In this document: piece after piece, positions 12,001-25,500 of the stretch
How the letters are laid out: the number at the start of each line of letters is the position of its first letter
Numbering within the stretch: the stretch's first letter is position 1
Assembly (NCBI GenBank): GCA_963082875.1
Contig: OY720097.1
Coordinates: 21,708,501 to 21,772,500, forward strand
Length of the DNA stretch: 64,000 bases
DNA from: Corella eumyota
Taxonomy: Eukaryota; Chordata; Ascidiacea; Phlebobranchia; Corellidae
Reading direction: 5' to 3'
The notes under the pieces: generated by a model
What the model was told of the DNA's origin: nothing
The model's input: the letters and a program-made list of their open reading frames with translations, nothing else
Databases searched by the model: none
Made by a program: the position numbers and the translations under genes

Positions 12001-15000
12001 TTTTTGTTCCAAATATTACAAAACAATATGGTACAAAGTCTTATGTTTATTTTCACATTATTTTTCAATTTAAATTGGCGCGAATCTGCAATTAGGAGTT
12101 TGAACTGTTTTTCAAGGTTGTTACCTATGCGCTATATGTTTTACCATCTCGTACCAACTTTATTTTACTTTTGAGCAAACATTTAAACCTGTTGACTCTA
12201 TAAAATATGTGAGATCAACGACCTTTACTTATACCGCCTATATAAAAATAACAAAAGATATATAGGCTGCAGGACCTTGTACCTATATATAATAGCAAAC
12301 AAAGGAGTTTGCGATTTTGGAAAACGATTTTTCTGTAGTTTTTCTTTGTCCTTTTTTGATTGCCATCTTTTATTTCGCCAAGTTTTTTGAATAGGTCTTT
12401 TTAAATTTTTATAATCACATAAAAACTTGTTTTGGAGAAATTTAACATTTTTTGATACTTAAAAACTTAAAATTATTGACGATTTTAATTAAACCTAAAC
12501 ATTATTTTTTACCGTTCTCTTTAGTTTTGAATTAAAAATCGTAAATATTATATTTAAAAAAATATTTTATGTGCTAACTGTTGATTGAAATTATCTTTAT
12601 TAACACGGTTTAAAAGTAATGATTTTCGCTCAATTTTAAACTTAAAAAACGCCTATTTTAGCCCAACTTTTAAAACTTAAAAAAACACAACATTTCTAAT
12701 AATATAAAACGTTCGACTGGCCAACAACGTTAACAAAAAATGAAAGGTTCGGTTAGTCATTAATTTCCTTTGTTGGAAAAAACGCAAGGTTAATTTTTAG
12801 CTGAAAAATCTTTTGTGAAAACGTTTACTAAACGTCCTTTTAAACTCGCTCCGTTAATGCTTAACAAAATTGGTAAATTCCTAGAGTAAAATATAAAAGA
12901 TCTTACTGGGCTAATGATCTACTACAAACCCTAAGATGTAGTATAGATATGGATAACTCTTTCACAAGTTGTTGTGTTTTAAATGAAGGTGTTCTGTCGG
13001 GTAAGGGTTAAGATTTTAGAAAAGTCGGCCGATGTAGCCACAGTGTCTAAGACATTAAATATTACCGAACTTTATGAATTCGCTTGATCAAACATACGTG
13101 TTGATGCAAAAGTTAAAAATTACTTCGGACTGATGACGTCATGGAAACAGCTGTAAACTTTATTAATAACAAACCGAAGGGGAAATCACCTTAGATGTTA
13201 TTATTATGTTTTTGGTGCGATTCCATTGACTGAAAAAGGAATTTTTTAACATAGTCCCCATTACTTGTTAATTACGATGTTAAAAATGGGTAATAATGGC
13301 ACTTAAGTATTAATGTTACCTTATTAGGTCTATTTAAAACTGTTATATTAAATGGGTTATTAAAAAAACACAAAAAAATACAAATTCGTAATTAGATGTA
13401 CTTACTTAAGCAATCTATCAATTTCTTTTTTGTTAGCTTCATTCCCAGGCGACCCTTTCAAAATATCTTCAATTGTTTTTTCGGGCATGTTGTTATCATA
13501 CATTTCATTTTCCGTATCAGCACCTTTATTCGACTCCCGTTTGCAAGAGCGCTGCACCAAGTTGTTGTTGCCATTGTTAGGATAAGGCGTATGCTCTGTT
13601 TTAATCATACTCTGCATGGTAGACTGATGTATATCTTGTTGAATGGAATGGTGGCTTTGAATCGAGCTTGAATCAAGCAAAACAGTTTGGGGATAGATGT
13701 ATGAATTACGGTAGTTATCATATACTGGTTGATGTTGTTGCATCTGTAGCGCTAAAACGTCGTTGTGATTCGTTATATCTATCCCTTGAGCCTGCGCTTG
13801 GGCTATAAGAGCATTACTTTCAGCATTTTGGAGAACGATTTGTTGTTGCTGTTGATTGTAAGGGTCAGTTTCTGTTACAGGACGATGGTGGATTACATGT
13901 GAAGATTGAGAGTCGTTCGCGTCCATGCTGTTGTTACTATCATGAGGATAGTGGGTTATGAAGGCTTGTGAGGGCTCGCTTGTCATAGCACCCTCGCGCA
14001 CAAAATGTCCTTGCAACGGTCGACTCTGCGTCGAAACCTGGATATAGCCGTTCTCAATATTTTGGTTTGAAGTAATAGGGTAATGCTGGGGGAAATGCTC
14101 GGAGTTTGGATGTAGGATTGTAGGGTTGTAGGTCGAATGTGTTGCAGTTGTAAAAACAGCGGGCGGTGGTGGTAACGCTTGAAGATTGAACACACTTTGG
14201 TTACCAATCTGGTTGTCTATAAACGCTTCGTTCGTCATAGATTTGCTGTCGATGTAGTAGCTAGGTCGTAGGCCTGCTTCGATCGTTGCATTCTCCACGA
14301 TTTGTGACGTACGATTTGGATCAGTGACGTCATGATTTAATTTCGACGTTTCGTTGCCAGATGACGTCACTTGGATGGATTGTTTTTGTACAATGCTAAC
14401 TTCCATATTGGTGATATCTTTAGCTAAAGAATTGCTTTCGGATTTATTATTTAGATTTGCTTCTTTTGGGTAGGCCATTTCAAATGATTCTTGTTTCTTT
14501 TCTGGCATTTTTAGTTTGTTTTTATTGGATTTGTCATCCGGTATTTTATTTAAAGTCTCAGTTTTGACACTAGATGTAGGTTTGGTAGCCAACAGCGTGT
14601 TTTCAATAGAAGATTCATGGTCAAGTTTTCTCTTTTTTGACTTCTCTTTTCTGTTAAAAAATTGCGTAATATTTAATAAGATGTATTCACCTTTTATTTA
14701 AAGTTAAGTTATCTTAAAGTTCTAATGCAAACTGCAAGAAAGTTGATAGATGCACTTTAGCATTATGGCACATAAATAAATAGAGAAGTATTATTTTAAA
14801 GAAGGTGAAGTTATGTAAATGTGTATATATTACTTACTTCGTTGCATTAAATTCAATGAAATCATCAGTTTGTACATAAACTGACACAGTTTTAGGCTCA
14901 ACCGAATCAGAAATTCCAGTCACAGCCTGCGAAGTGTTTAATAATTCTGATGTCGATGAACTTAACGCATGAGCGGTTTCATTCTCGCATTGTCGTCCAT

Positions 15001-15262
15001 TTTCAAGAGCAGGCTCAGTAGAATTGTTTTCAAGTTGTATAGAAACATCGTCCTGGCTTAAATAGGCTATTAATGTTGAAATTAAAACCCCACTGTTTAT
15101 TATATCTTGCAGCATTTGCTTATGTTGAGATGTTAGTTCATTTTTAGGGTTGTTAAGTTCGTTTTTTATAGCTAAAATGTCGTTATTGGAACTAGTTTCT
15201 ACATCAAGCCCGTTTTGAGAATAGTCTAAAGCCTTCGTTGAATCACTTTTCTTGGATTCCAT
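6080..15262 (-). CDS. hnf1: HNF1-type POU-homeodomain transcription factor, about 1000 aa
   Basis: Exons in order: 15262-14838, 14650-13406, 11015-10930, 10538-10425, 9911-9805, 9279-9130, 9006-8929, 8573-8471, 7859-7632, 7333-7209, 6769-6601, 6517-6413, and 6159-6080 if the last exon reads to TAA. The start has an in-frame TAA 9 nt upstream. Residues about 41-70 form the HNF1 dimerisation helix region ([16 protein letters not shown]). A basic nuclear-signal-like SKKRKL sits near residue 145. The POU-specific domain runs about 550-623 with [17 protein letters not shown], typical of HNF1. The atypical homeodomain (about 648-735) begins [12 protein letters not shown], carries the long helix 2-3 insertion and ends in [13 protein letters not shown]. 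The carboxyl part is Ser/Thr/Gln-rich. Exon 2 (1245 nt) adds a roughly 400-residue Gln/Asn/Ser-rich linker absent from vertebrate HNF1. The last 68-nt exon could instead be spliced at 6092 to a short downstream exon. Confidence 0.96.
7925..8205. mobile_element. Foldback (MITE-like) element in HNF1 intron 8
   Basis: The ends form an inverted repeat containing gttcacacg followed by runs of gcaacgcaacg. On the right end the same motif appears in reverse complement (cgtgtgaac). The interior repeats further copies of acgtaag-like sequence. There is no coding capacity. A partial copy lies at 34342-34487 in the opposite orientation. Confidence 0.75.
8770..8895 (-). mobile_element. tRNA-derived SINE, family 2, degenerate
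   Basis: It matches the family-2 copy at 20190-20345: gagctattcgt-like tail, cgggctcaagggc, tgtggcattggtgcgg and cctttcggctcg, then a damaged tRNA head. Confidence 0.7.
9350..9660. repeat. Degenerate tandem array of gagctatccgtataat-like units
   Basis: Intron sequence between HNF1 exons 5 and 6 with about ten loose copies of a 30-35 bp unit built around gctattcgtataat and gtaaaaactacccgtat. The core resembles the gagctattcgt stretch in the body of SINE family 2, so the array may have grown from it; that is inference. Confidence 0.65.
9687..9744. repeat. Inverted repeat, 10-bp perfect stem
   Basis: aaaaagtgcc at 9687-9696 pairs with ggcacttttt at 9735-9744 across a 38-bp loop, just after the degenerate tandem array. 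It may be a remnant of a small foldback element. Confidence 0.5.
11016..13405. other. HNF1 intron 2, no recognised features
   Basis: AT-rich sequence with no convincing reading frame, SINE or tandem repeat. It contains one TGACGTCA (13134-13141) and short patches of mixed composition around 11640-11800 that could be regulatory. Being the largest intron of a transcription-factor gene, it is a plausible enhancer location; that is inference only. Confidence 0.4.
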
Positions 15263-16270
15263 TTCAATAACTTAAAGGTAGGATTTATACAAAAATTGCC
15301 TAACCGCTTTATATGATAAAAAATACTATTTTAAGTTTTTTTGAGTTTTTTTTGTACACTTTCTAAATAGATTTTGCAGTATTGTAAATCTAGGGCTGCT
15401 AGCTTGCAAATATTTAGCTGTAGTTGTGCATTATTTTTGCTTTTATGTATTACTAAAAATACCACCTTCAAGAATTTATTTAATTTTAAACTTAATGCTT
15501 ACTTGTTTAAATAATATTTAAATTTTTAGTGTTAAAATTCTGGTTAAGGTTTATATTTAATTTTTAAAATAGCACCGGTCTAGCAATAGCTTACTTATCT
15601 TGACCGAAATCACACCATAACAAACGTATGAATAGGCTAGATGTAGTATTCAATGAAAACACAGACTAACACTGTTTGTTAGTCACAAATTTACGGTACC
15701 AGGTGGATTATGTTTGCCAAGGGTACACAGAACATTTTCGGCGGTAAGGCTAATAAACACGAACCAATGTAAATAGAAAATTCGTTTCTGCTAGGACCCT
15801 ATATATACATATATTCCATAGACGCATAGCCGTGTTTTTATATAGATCGTATTAAATAAAACTGTAATCAGTCATTAAGACGGTCCTAATATATATTGAA
15901 CATATTAGTATTGCTTTCGTTTTCGTATTTGCTTGTCTGTTAGAGTAAAATAATATAAATAAGTTAAAAATGTTTGTTTGTAAAACTCTTGGTGTTTGAA
16001 GTTTATTTGTCGACCTTGTTCTTTTAACACATAAATATTAAAGCTATAAATCCTAAGACTCTTTTGCAAATAGAAAATTTTACGCAGTTTTTGTAGTTTT
16101 ATTGTCACTGAGTTTTTAATAACACGACACAATCGTAGAAATAACATACGTTGTAATTGTAAATACCTGCTTTTTTATTTCGAATTCTGTACATAAACAT
16201 AAAAACAAAACAACATCAAGCATCGATAATAAAATAACAATTACAATAATAACTTCATGAATTAATTTTT
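15263..16270 (-). promoter_or_regulatory. HNF1 upstream region and spacer to the kinase gene
   Basis: About 1.2 kb separates the HNF1 start from the end of the next gene on the same strand. AT-rich with TATA-like runs near 15797-15815. No coding exon is supported. TTTATT motifs at 16271-16280 (AATAAA on the minus strand) could serve the kinase transcript. Confidence 0.4.
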
Positions 16271-16521
16271 TTTATTTATTTACATGTTTTGGGATGAAGT
16301 TTTTTCCTATAGACTTGAGGTAGTTTTTACAGATTGCTCGTTTAATAAAACACGTCGAAAACATAAAACGATTAGATATTGCGTAAAAAGTTATCATCTT
16401 TGCAATGGTGTGGTATTTCGGTTTCAATTTGAAGCGCTATTTGCTTAAATTAATCGTCTTTTTTACGTGAAAACGTAATTATGAGGTAAAGCGTGTGTTG
16501 AAAACGCTAAACAGTTGCTTT

Positions 16522-19500
16522 TTAAACTGGACTATTAGCGTGGCCGTTAGTAATAACAGTACTATCAGCCATGCCATCAATATTAACTGTAATATCGCCT
16601 GGAAATAGTCCAAGGTCACTGTTAGGTATATGTCCGTTACTGATAACAGTACCACTTCCCTCGTTGCTCGTAGGCGCTTCAGTGTTGTTCAAACCGGTTT
16701 GAACACAGCCGTTAGGTTGCGCTGTGGAGTTGTCACGTCTTCCGATATCAAGTTCGTATTGCGATGCGTCGAAATCTTCTAAGACTGAAATAGTTGAGCT
16801 TAGGTTGAGGTAAGTTCCGTTGTTTTTGCTGTCGAATGTTTGGTTGAGTTTGTCTTCGAGTTGGGTAAATGTTGGTCGTTTCAAAGCCTCCCATTCCCAA
16901 CAGGACAGCATTATGGTGTATCTGAATAAAGTTAAGGGTCAAAATATGTTCTACATCAGATTATAAGTTCATCTTAATAAACAAAGTGCACATGGCTAAT
17001 TATAACATAACCACTATTAAATTAAACTATAACCCTACTTGCCCTAATGATATCAATTAACTTAATCTACTACCCCGCTTGCCCTAACCATATAAATTAA
17101 CTTAATCTACTACCCCGCTTGCCCTAATCATATCAATTAACTTAATCTACTACCCCGCTTGCCCTAACCATATAAATTAACTTAATCTACTACCCTGCTT
17201 GCCTAAACCATTTAAATGAACTCAATTATGATTACTAGTATACTTTTATAAAAATTAAACAAAACTTACAAATAATCACTGCATGAATGTGGACGTGGCA
17301 TCCTGTATCCCTCTTTTAATGAATTATAGATTGACACTGGGTTCATTGAAGGATAAGGTGCGGAGCCCAGGGTCACCATCTCATATAATAATATTCCGAA
17401 CGACCATCTAAAAATTTTAAAATAAAGTTTATTTATTTATTTTTTTAAGTATTCGTTTTATAATTTTAAAATATTCTTTTTTTTTACAAAAATATTTTTA
17501 GCCATGTTTTGAAATTATTTAAGTACCACAAGGTGATGCTAATAAGTACTTACACGTCACTTCTCCATGTAATGGGGCATTGACCCCCTGTCATTCGTTC
17601 GGGGCTTACCCATTTAAAGGGGACTCTTCTTTCTGTTGCCCCTTTAATCATCCCATATCTGTATACGTCATTTGCCAACCCAAAGTCTGATATTTTGCAT
17701 TGTAAATCCTGTAAAAAGGGCAAGATAAACTTAACGCTAAAGTACGTGCTAAAATATTATTTACTTTTATTAAAAAAAATGTGTTGGTATGTCCTTCCAT
17801 TGTAATTAAAGCTTTAATTAAAAGTCGATATAATATACTGGTTGTATATATTTTATTTAAAAATTATTATATATAAAAATTTGTAAATAATTGCAATAAA
17901 AAATCAATTTACTATTTTTTAACTCAGAATTAGACTACTTTTAATAAGATTTACAAACGTAATTTAATCTAAAAAACAAAATACAAAAAGCACTCTATAT
18001 CATCATAAAAATGTTTATTCACTCACCTCTCCCACAAGTATATTCCTAGCTGCAACATCACCATGAATTACTTTCGCTTTTGATAGAAATCCTAACCCAC
18101 TAGCTACTTGTCTTCCTATGTTGTTTAAATTTAACTCAGTGAATTCGTAGTTTGGGTCTTTAACATGCCAGTCAGGCTGTAAAAATAAAAAATTTAATGT
18201 TAATGTGGATGACGTATTTGAAATTTTTTAAATTTTTATACTGACTTAGTCATGATGAGTTAAAATCACATGTAATAATTTTTTTTTATATATATTTATC
18301 CTCATGTGAGAAGGTCGAATGCGCGACTTAGACATAGAGTAACAACAGTTACCTCGACCAAGTCTCGAGTTGACTTTAGCAGTTTGGGATTTTATATAGA
18401 TAATAATTGCCCGATAGTTAAGCTGCTGATAAAGTGCTGACTAAGCAGAAGTTAATACCGTTTATAGCGCCTTACTCAAGTGCGCTACAGCATGAGAGCA
18501 GTGGGGATTGAACCCGCGACTCTATGATGGTGTAGCAAGTGTTCTTACCATACATCACGCTATTAATTCCAGGCAACTCGAGACTGGGTCGGAGTAACTG
18601 ATGTTACTCTATGTTAAAGTCGCGCATTCGACTTTTCCACATCGAGAATAAAGGTATATACAAAAAAAATTGAATAACTGTGCTTACATTTTAGAAAATG
18701 GTTTTACATTTTTTCCATTGCGTTAATACATTGTAGAATTCAATATGTTACTATAAGTTAATAAATAAATTTATGCAAAAAATATCAAGGCGTTATTTTA
18801 AATATATTATACAAAAAAAATTAGTTTTTTTACTTTACGTGGTATATCTGAGTGTTATTTACTAGGCAAAATCTATTTTCCGACTTGTTTTTTAACCTTT
18901 AGTATTTGTTTGTATATAGACAAAGATATCTTTTAATCTAGAGTAAATTTGGGGTCAGAATTTGTGGTCACAGTGAGGGCAAAATTTACTTTCCTAGAAA
19001 TTTTTTACAGGTTTTATCGAAATTTGATTATCAACAGTTAGCATTTACTAAAAATAAAACTATTTTTAAAGCCCCTTTGTATGATAATATTTAATTGTTT
19101 TGCGTTTGAAATGGAGAAAAATGTAAAATTCTTGTTACGAAATTTAGGAAAATTAATTTTTCTTATATATTTGCAATTAAAATTAAATTTCTTACCCAAA
19201 AACTTTAATTTTAAGATCTATTTTTTAAATTTCTTAAAATTTAAAAATTTCTCTTTGTCAAAAAATCAAAAAATATATTTTGCTTACATCGCGGGCCTTC
19301 CATAGAAAGTGCAACAAATCCCCGTATTTCATAAACTCGGTCACTAGGAGGGGTGATTTGGGGTCATCATGGTCACCCATACCCTCTGTACACACCCCTA
19401 ACACCCCCATAACGTTGCTATGGTGACCTAGTGAGATTAGAAGACCCAGTTCGGCTAGAAAATCTTCTTGATGGATGGTTGAATAACAACATCCTTTAAT

Positions 19501-22500
19501 TTAAAGTTTATTTATTTAGTAAAACTTAATACTCAGTTTAAGTTTGGTAGGTAAAGAATTAGATTTGTTTAAACAGACTTATATTTTGATCCATTTAAAA
19601 ATTTTTTTTAGTATCTTTTAGTAGATTTTTAAAAGCTTGAATTATTTTTGGAGTTTCTGATTTTAAATCAGGTGTCAAGTTATGTTTTTGTTTTATCCGA
19701 ATTATGTAGAAATTGGCGAAGTACAAAGAGTAAAAGTTTTTTTAATTTTTAAAACGTTTTTTATACAATTACTTTCAAGTGTAACGAAGTTGAAATTCAT
19801 AAACATGCAAATTTTAAAATTTGGTTAGTCATGATATATTCATTTGGTTTAAAAATAGAAACTTGGTCTGTTCGATTTCCATAATTTCCAGACTGTTTCG
19901 TAATTTTTGGCAAGGACTTGTGTGAATTTATGTTTAAAGTTGTAGATACAAATGTCAAATAGTAAATGAGTTTTTTCGTAGAAACGTGGTCACTTTAATG
20001 TTTTTGTGGAATATTTAAAAAGTTAATTACAATTTTGCAGTAATGTTGTTTTACAATATGATTAAAGTATGACGTGTTACAAGGTTTATAAATAACACAA
20101 GTTGAAAGGGTCTAAACAAGGCATAAAACATTGTTTTTTTTTTGTTTTTTCTTCATACCCCCTTAAGAGAATAGGTTTTTGGATATTTTTATCGGGTAAG
20201 GGTGTGCGGTTTGGGACGTGTGTGAGCTATTCGTGAACGCCGGGCTCAAGGGCGAATAGTGTGGCAATGGTGCGGATTGAACCCGAAACCTTTCGGCTCG
20301 TAGTCCGATGCCATGACCGGTTTACCACACTACCGGACCAAAAACATTGTTCCAAAAAAAAAAAATTAATAGCCTGCCCTCTAATTAGCGTTTAAATTGT
20401 CGTAATATGATAGCAATTTAGAACTAATAATGTCAACCAAAACTGTAGTTTTTTTTTATTTTGTGGGCCTATAAATTAGACATATAATATCCACAAAGCC
20501 TTATCATTTATGTATAAGTAAATTAACTTACAAATATAACTGCTATAGTACGACAGGTTTTGTAGAGTATTATTTGGAAAATATATAGTTCAGTTTAGAT
20601 ATAAGATTTATACTATATTGTACCTGATAAGGACTTAACAGCAACAACTTTTTCCTTTCCGTCTTGATTCAAAATCGCTTTATGAACAACTCCAAAATTT
20701 CCCCGGCCGACAACACCTGATAGAATAAAAGCTTTATTTATTTGTGTGTTTATAGAAACGTCATTTTTTATACAGTCTTTAGATTAACACTTCACAGAAT
20801 TCAATGTTTTTTACTCTGAAACGTTTTATCTCCTTATTAGTAATTTGGGTTAATTGTCCGTGGAATAATAGCGTTTGTTTAGCCAACAATGGAGCCGTGC
20901 CGATACCTTAAGTTGTCGTTATTGTTTATGGTATTGTTGTAAATAAAAGCAGAAAATGTCGCCGCCATTTCTTTGCTGTTACGGCCTTCATTTAAATCGT
21001 TATCTTAATATAAACCATAATAAATAGAGCGTCAGTTGTATAGGTAAGCGGGTTAATTTATTGAAAGAATTTTATCTGAAAACTTGCGTGAACTTTCTTG
21101 TATTTGGAGGTAGTTTTTTTCATGTCCACGGGCTGCTATGTCGTGATTTCTTATCAATTTCAAAACAATAATTTCGCTGAAATCTGGTTTGTGTGTTACG
21201 TTTTTGATACAGTTTTCTTTAATATTTTATAATATAAAATCCTTATTTTGGGTTCGCTTTTTTTACTGAATAAAATTAAAATAAATGCATAACTTTTTTT
21301 AGTAGGTTTAATATTAAATTTTATGGTTTCTATGTTATATTGTTTTATCTAATACATATTTGTTTAATTTAAGATTTAAAACTTAATCTTTAAATTTTCT
21401 TTTCAATTCAAAAAGTTATATTCGTATTAAAAATATATGTTTTTATTCTTGTTAAAACTTTCAAAATAATTGTAATTTAAAATAAGTATTTTGTAATCTT
21501 TTATTTTTATTAGACCTTGGGTTAAATTTGTATATTAATCTTATGTAATATCAAGTTTTCGTTGAGTATATTTTGGACATTAGTTCTACGTAAAAACTAA
21601 TTCAAACATTGATAATATTAAAATTATATATTATAATTTTTTTATTATAGTAGTTATGGTGTATTTTTGTAATAATAATAATGATAGATTTTTTAAAGAT
21701 GATATACTTAAAATTTTTCCTTTTAAAGATAAGGACTTCGTTCGAATAATGTCTAAAAAATTAAACTATAAACCCAATTTAATCTTCTATTCCACGAAGC
21801 CGTTGCCATTTGAAATATCGCAGAACTAACTGCGAAGAGTTTAAAATTTAAACAATGCCTGTAATGTGGTATCTTCTATTTATCCGACTTAAAAAAATTA
21901 CCCACAAATACATACAATAAATAAAAAATTAAGATACGTCAAAAACTAAATTAAAATATGTGTTTTTCTAGTTTAAGTATAAGTCAAACTACAATACCTA
22001 TAGGCTTATTAATTAATTCTTTCATGTTAAATGCCTTTAACTTATGGAGGGTTGATGTATATTTCTAATAATAGTTTTCCGAGTCATGTTACTCACATAA
22101 GTTCCCTAATTAATCATCGCACTATTGTGCCTATAGGGATGTCACTATGTTTAAAAACGGATTAAAATAAATTTTATAAAAATAAACACTTTTAAGCACA
22201 ATGAAAATGACGATTATTTTAATGTTTTTGTGTGAATTACACAATTGTTCTTTCTTAATTTTAACTTCATTTATGTAATTTTTTTTTAAAGACTTTAAAG
22301 CTATTATTTTTTGTTACTTTTTAAATTTTTAAGTTTGTCCCTGACTTTTTAAAGCTCAATAGGTAAAAATGGCAACATGCAACATAATATCCTGGGTTGA
22401 TTCCCTGATTTTATGTCTAAGCAACCTTCAAGAAAAGGCTGATTGTAATTACTCATACTGAACCAAAAAACCAGCGGTTTAATGATTAAACAAAATGGTC

Positions 22501-25500
22501 AATAATATTTAAAAAATGGACTTAGCTATATTAACAAATGTTACTTCATGTTTATGCTGTGAATTCAGCCTTTTTGCATCAAGGATAAATATATATAAAA
22601 AACAATTAGAGTTACCTTGTTGTTCTATATCCTCTCTCGCTATCTCCCATTTACTACCAAACACTTCTCCACCAACAGACACCATCCTATTTAACTGGTT
22701 GTTATTGGTGAAAACCAGTGGCATGGTGTAACCAGGTCCTGTTCGACCAGCAATAAATTTGGAGTGTTTAATTTCCAACGCTCTAAATATTAAAATAATT
22801 GATTTTTTTTACAGGATTTATAAAAATAAAAAATATAATCGTTTTTTTTAACAAAATATATACACACATCTTTTTGTTTAGTTTTTTTCCCGCGTTATTT
22901 AAAGTAATTAAAAGATTAACAACACATGATATATTGAAGCGACGGAAAAAGTGACAAAATCAATTTATTGGTTGAAAACATGTAATACATAATAACAGAC
23001 CGGCAGCGTGGTGTAGTGGTAAGAACATTTGCTACACCACACATGAGGTCATGGGTTCAATTTCCACTTATCTCATGATGTAGCGCCCTTGGGTAAGACG
23101 CTATAAACGGTATGAACTCCTGCTGAGACAGCACTTAATCGGCAGTATAATTTCTGGTCAATTATAATCTATATTATATTCCAAACTACCACAGGCAACT
23201 CGAGACTGGGTCGGAGTAACTGATGTTACTCTACGTTTAAGTCGCGCATTCGACCTTCCCACATCGAGGATAAAGATATATACAAAAAAAAAGTTTTTAA
23301 GATTGTATAGCGCATAGTCACCAAATCTAGAATTATTGAGAAAAATTGTTTTACGTTATCAAAAAAAAAGAAATGTTGTTCAACTTAAAATAATTTGGTT
23401 TTAGTTCAAAATAAAAACCGAACCTTTTCTGTAGCACTCTGTATTTCCAAACCACAATCAAAACAATAAGAATAGAAATAACTGCTACCGGTATCCCAAC
23501 ACTTATCCCTATTATGAGTCTTTTCTCTGTGCATCCCGTGCCATTGATGTAACCATCGCCGTAATAACTATCTCTAAAAATTTTAACATGACATATTGAG
23601 ATTAATTTATACCTCTGATGTTTGTGGTTTGTTGTTTAAGATGGTAAAGTTACATCTTTGCTTAAACTCTATATCTTTGTTACTGTTATAGTTGTTATAT
23701 AGATTTAAATTAGGTTAATTGTATAGCCTAGTTATTATTACATGTTTGCTTACTTTTTAGTCTAAACTTTATGGATAAAATTTTAATGATTTTTAAAACC
23801 AAAGGTGCCTATAAGAATAAAAAGCATATAAGCTATACCAAAAACTAGAAAAGGGTAATTTATCGCTGAAAACATAACATTTTACTCGTTATAGAATTAT
23901 CTTAAAATCCAATCTACATCCGCTTCAATAAAAATAATTTTTGATTACTCACGAGCAAAAGCACGTGACTCCAAGACTGGGTGGATCGTCATCAACACAA
24001 TTAGCTTGGGAAGAACACGTGGTCTCGGTCACACCACGTGACTCACATGCGTTAAAGTTTTTACATCCCGTGCCATCATCCCACGTGACTGCTATTCCGT
24101 TGCCCTGGAAACCGGGGGAGCATTGACAGAATGCTTGTACATTGAGTGTCATGTTAGCGTCATTGCATGAAGCATTGGCGTCACAATAACGCGCGTCTTT
24201 TTCAGTAATTGCGCATGCGTCGATGTCTGTGTAAAAAATTTACTCAATTTGAAACAAAAATGTGTTGAATGTAAAATTATTGCTTGTTTAAGTTGCTTTT
24301 GAAAATATATATGCGCACCACAAACAGCAGTTTTAAATAATTTTGTATTCTTATTAATTGAACATATAGTGTCCACGAAAACTTATTACATATCGATTGT
24401 TTTTAGTTCAACGAAGGGATATTAATTAACATAACAAAGATTAACATTAAGTGGTGCAGTTGTCTTGGCCTTAATCTACGGACCGCAGGGTTTGGGGTTC
24501 GAACCGCACCAACGCTAAACTATTGACTCTGCAGCTCAACGTTTACTTATCCATTAAAAAGAACAAACATTGAAGTAATGGAAAAAAAAATTACAAATTG
24601 GTAATATCAACATACCTCTAACTTCGAAAAAAACGCTAGCTGCGTCTCCATAACTTTCACACTGTGTTCCACAATTCTCATGACTGGGTCGTTCTAATAG
24701 GGGATATAATGTTACTGTTACTGTCTGATTGTAGACTACTCCGACTACTGTGGTGTAATAATGGGGGTCACTGCCCTCGGGTTCAAAGTTTGACCTTCCA
24801 GGCTAAAAAAAATAAATATTACACTTTTAGGTAAAAGTGATAATTTGTTTGTTGTCTTATTTACTTGGCAAAACGTATATGAATTTACGTTAAGTAGACT
24901 AAAATTAAGCAAAATGGCGATTCTTCATATATTGCTTTTTGTAATACTATGTTCAAAAGTTAAAAAAAGTTATCAAACATCTTGTTCTAATGTTTTTTTG
25001 GTGCAAATATAATACCATAAACTAGAAAGGGTTTTGTACGGCTATAGGTTAATTAATTTAATTTTACAGCATTTCTATACCTACATAAATTATATTAACT
25101 TTCTTAACGTTGTTTACGCGTTATATTAAATATATACGCAATGAATGGCAACCAGTGGAATCAAACCCAGAACCCTGTGAAGTAAAGTTTAAAACATTAC
25201 ACTAACTAATACTTTTAAACTTTAACTTACTATTTGTGAGTTAATTAAGGATCCTTCTCCCTGAAAAGCCAACACATAACTTGTTACATTTCGACCTTGT
25301 ACAACATCATGAGGTGGCAACCAGCTCAATATCACTGTCGCTGTGTTATCGTAGTTGTGACTTATATTGTAAACCCTAAAGTTAACTGGAGAACTGGACA
25401 CAGTTGATAGTTCTGCAAAAAATTAAAGTTTTTTATATTTATATAACTTTAATGTTGACCTCACGACCTAAACATAGAATAACATTAGTTACCCCGTCCC

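Noticed and set aside
15905-16147. 80-codon minus-strand frame between HNF1 and the kinase gene
   Set aside because: AT-driven composition, no splice-phase partner and no recognisable motif.
19081-19305. 74-codon plus-strand frame inside the kinase gene
   Set aside because: Low-complexity AT-rich sequence overlapping an intron and exon edge of a well-supported minus-strand gene.
19455-19493. Shorter kinase exon starting after the CTAG at 19455-19458
   Set aside because: It would remove the helix-C region; extending to the acceptor at 19494-19495 restores the expected spacing from VAVK lysine to the helix-C glutamate with matching phase.
23000-23070. True tRNA gene at the SINE head
   Set aside because: A- and B-box are present, but the cloverleaf is poor and the same head heads many dispersed 290-bp copies with A-rich tails.
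24449-24535. Functional tRNA gene
   Set aside because: T-arm looks good but the anticodon stem does not pair convincingly; listed only as a tRNA-like remnant.
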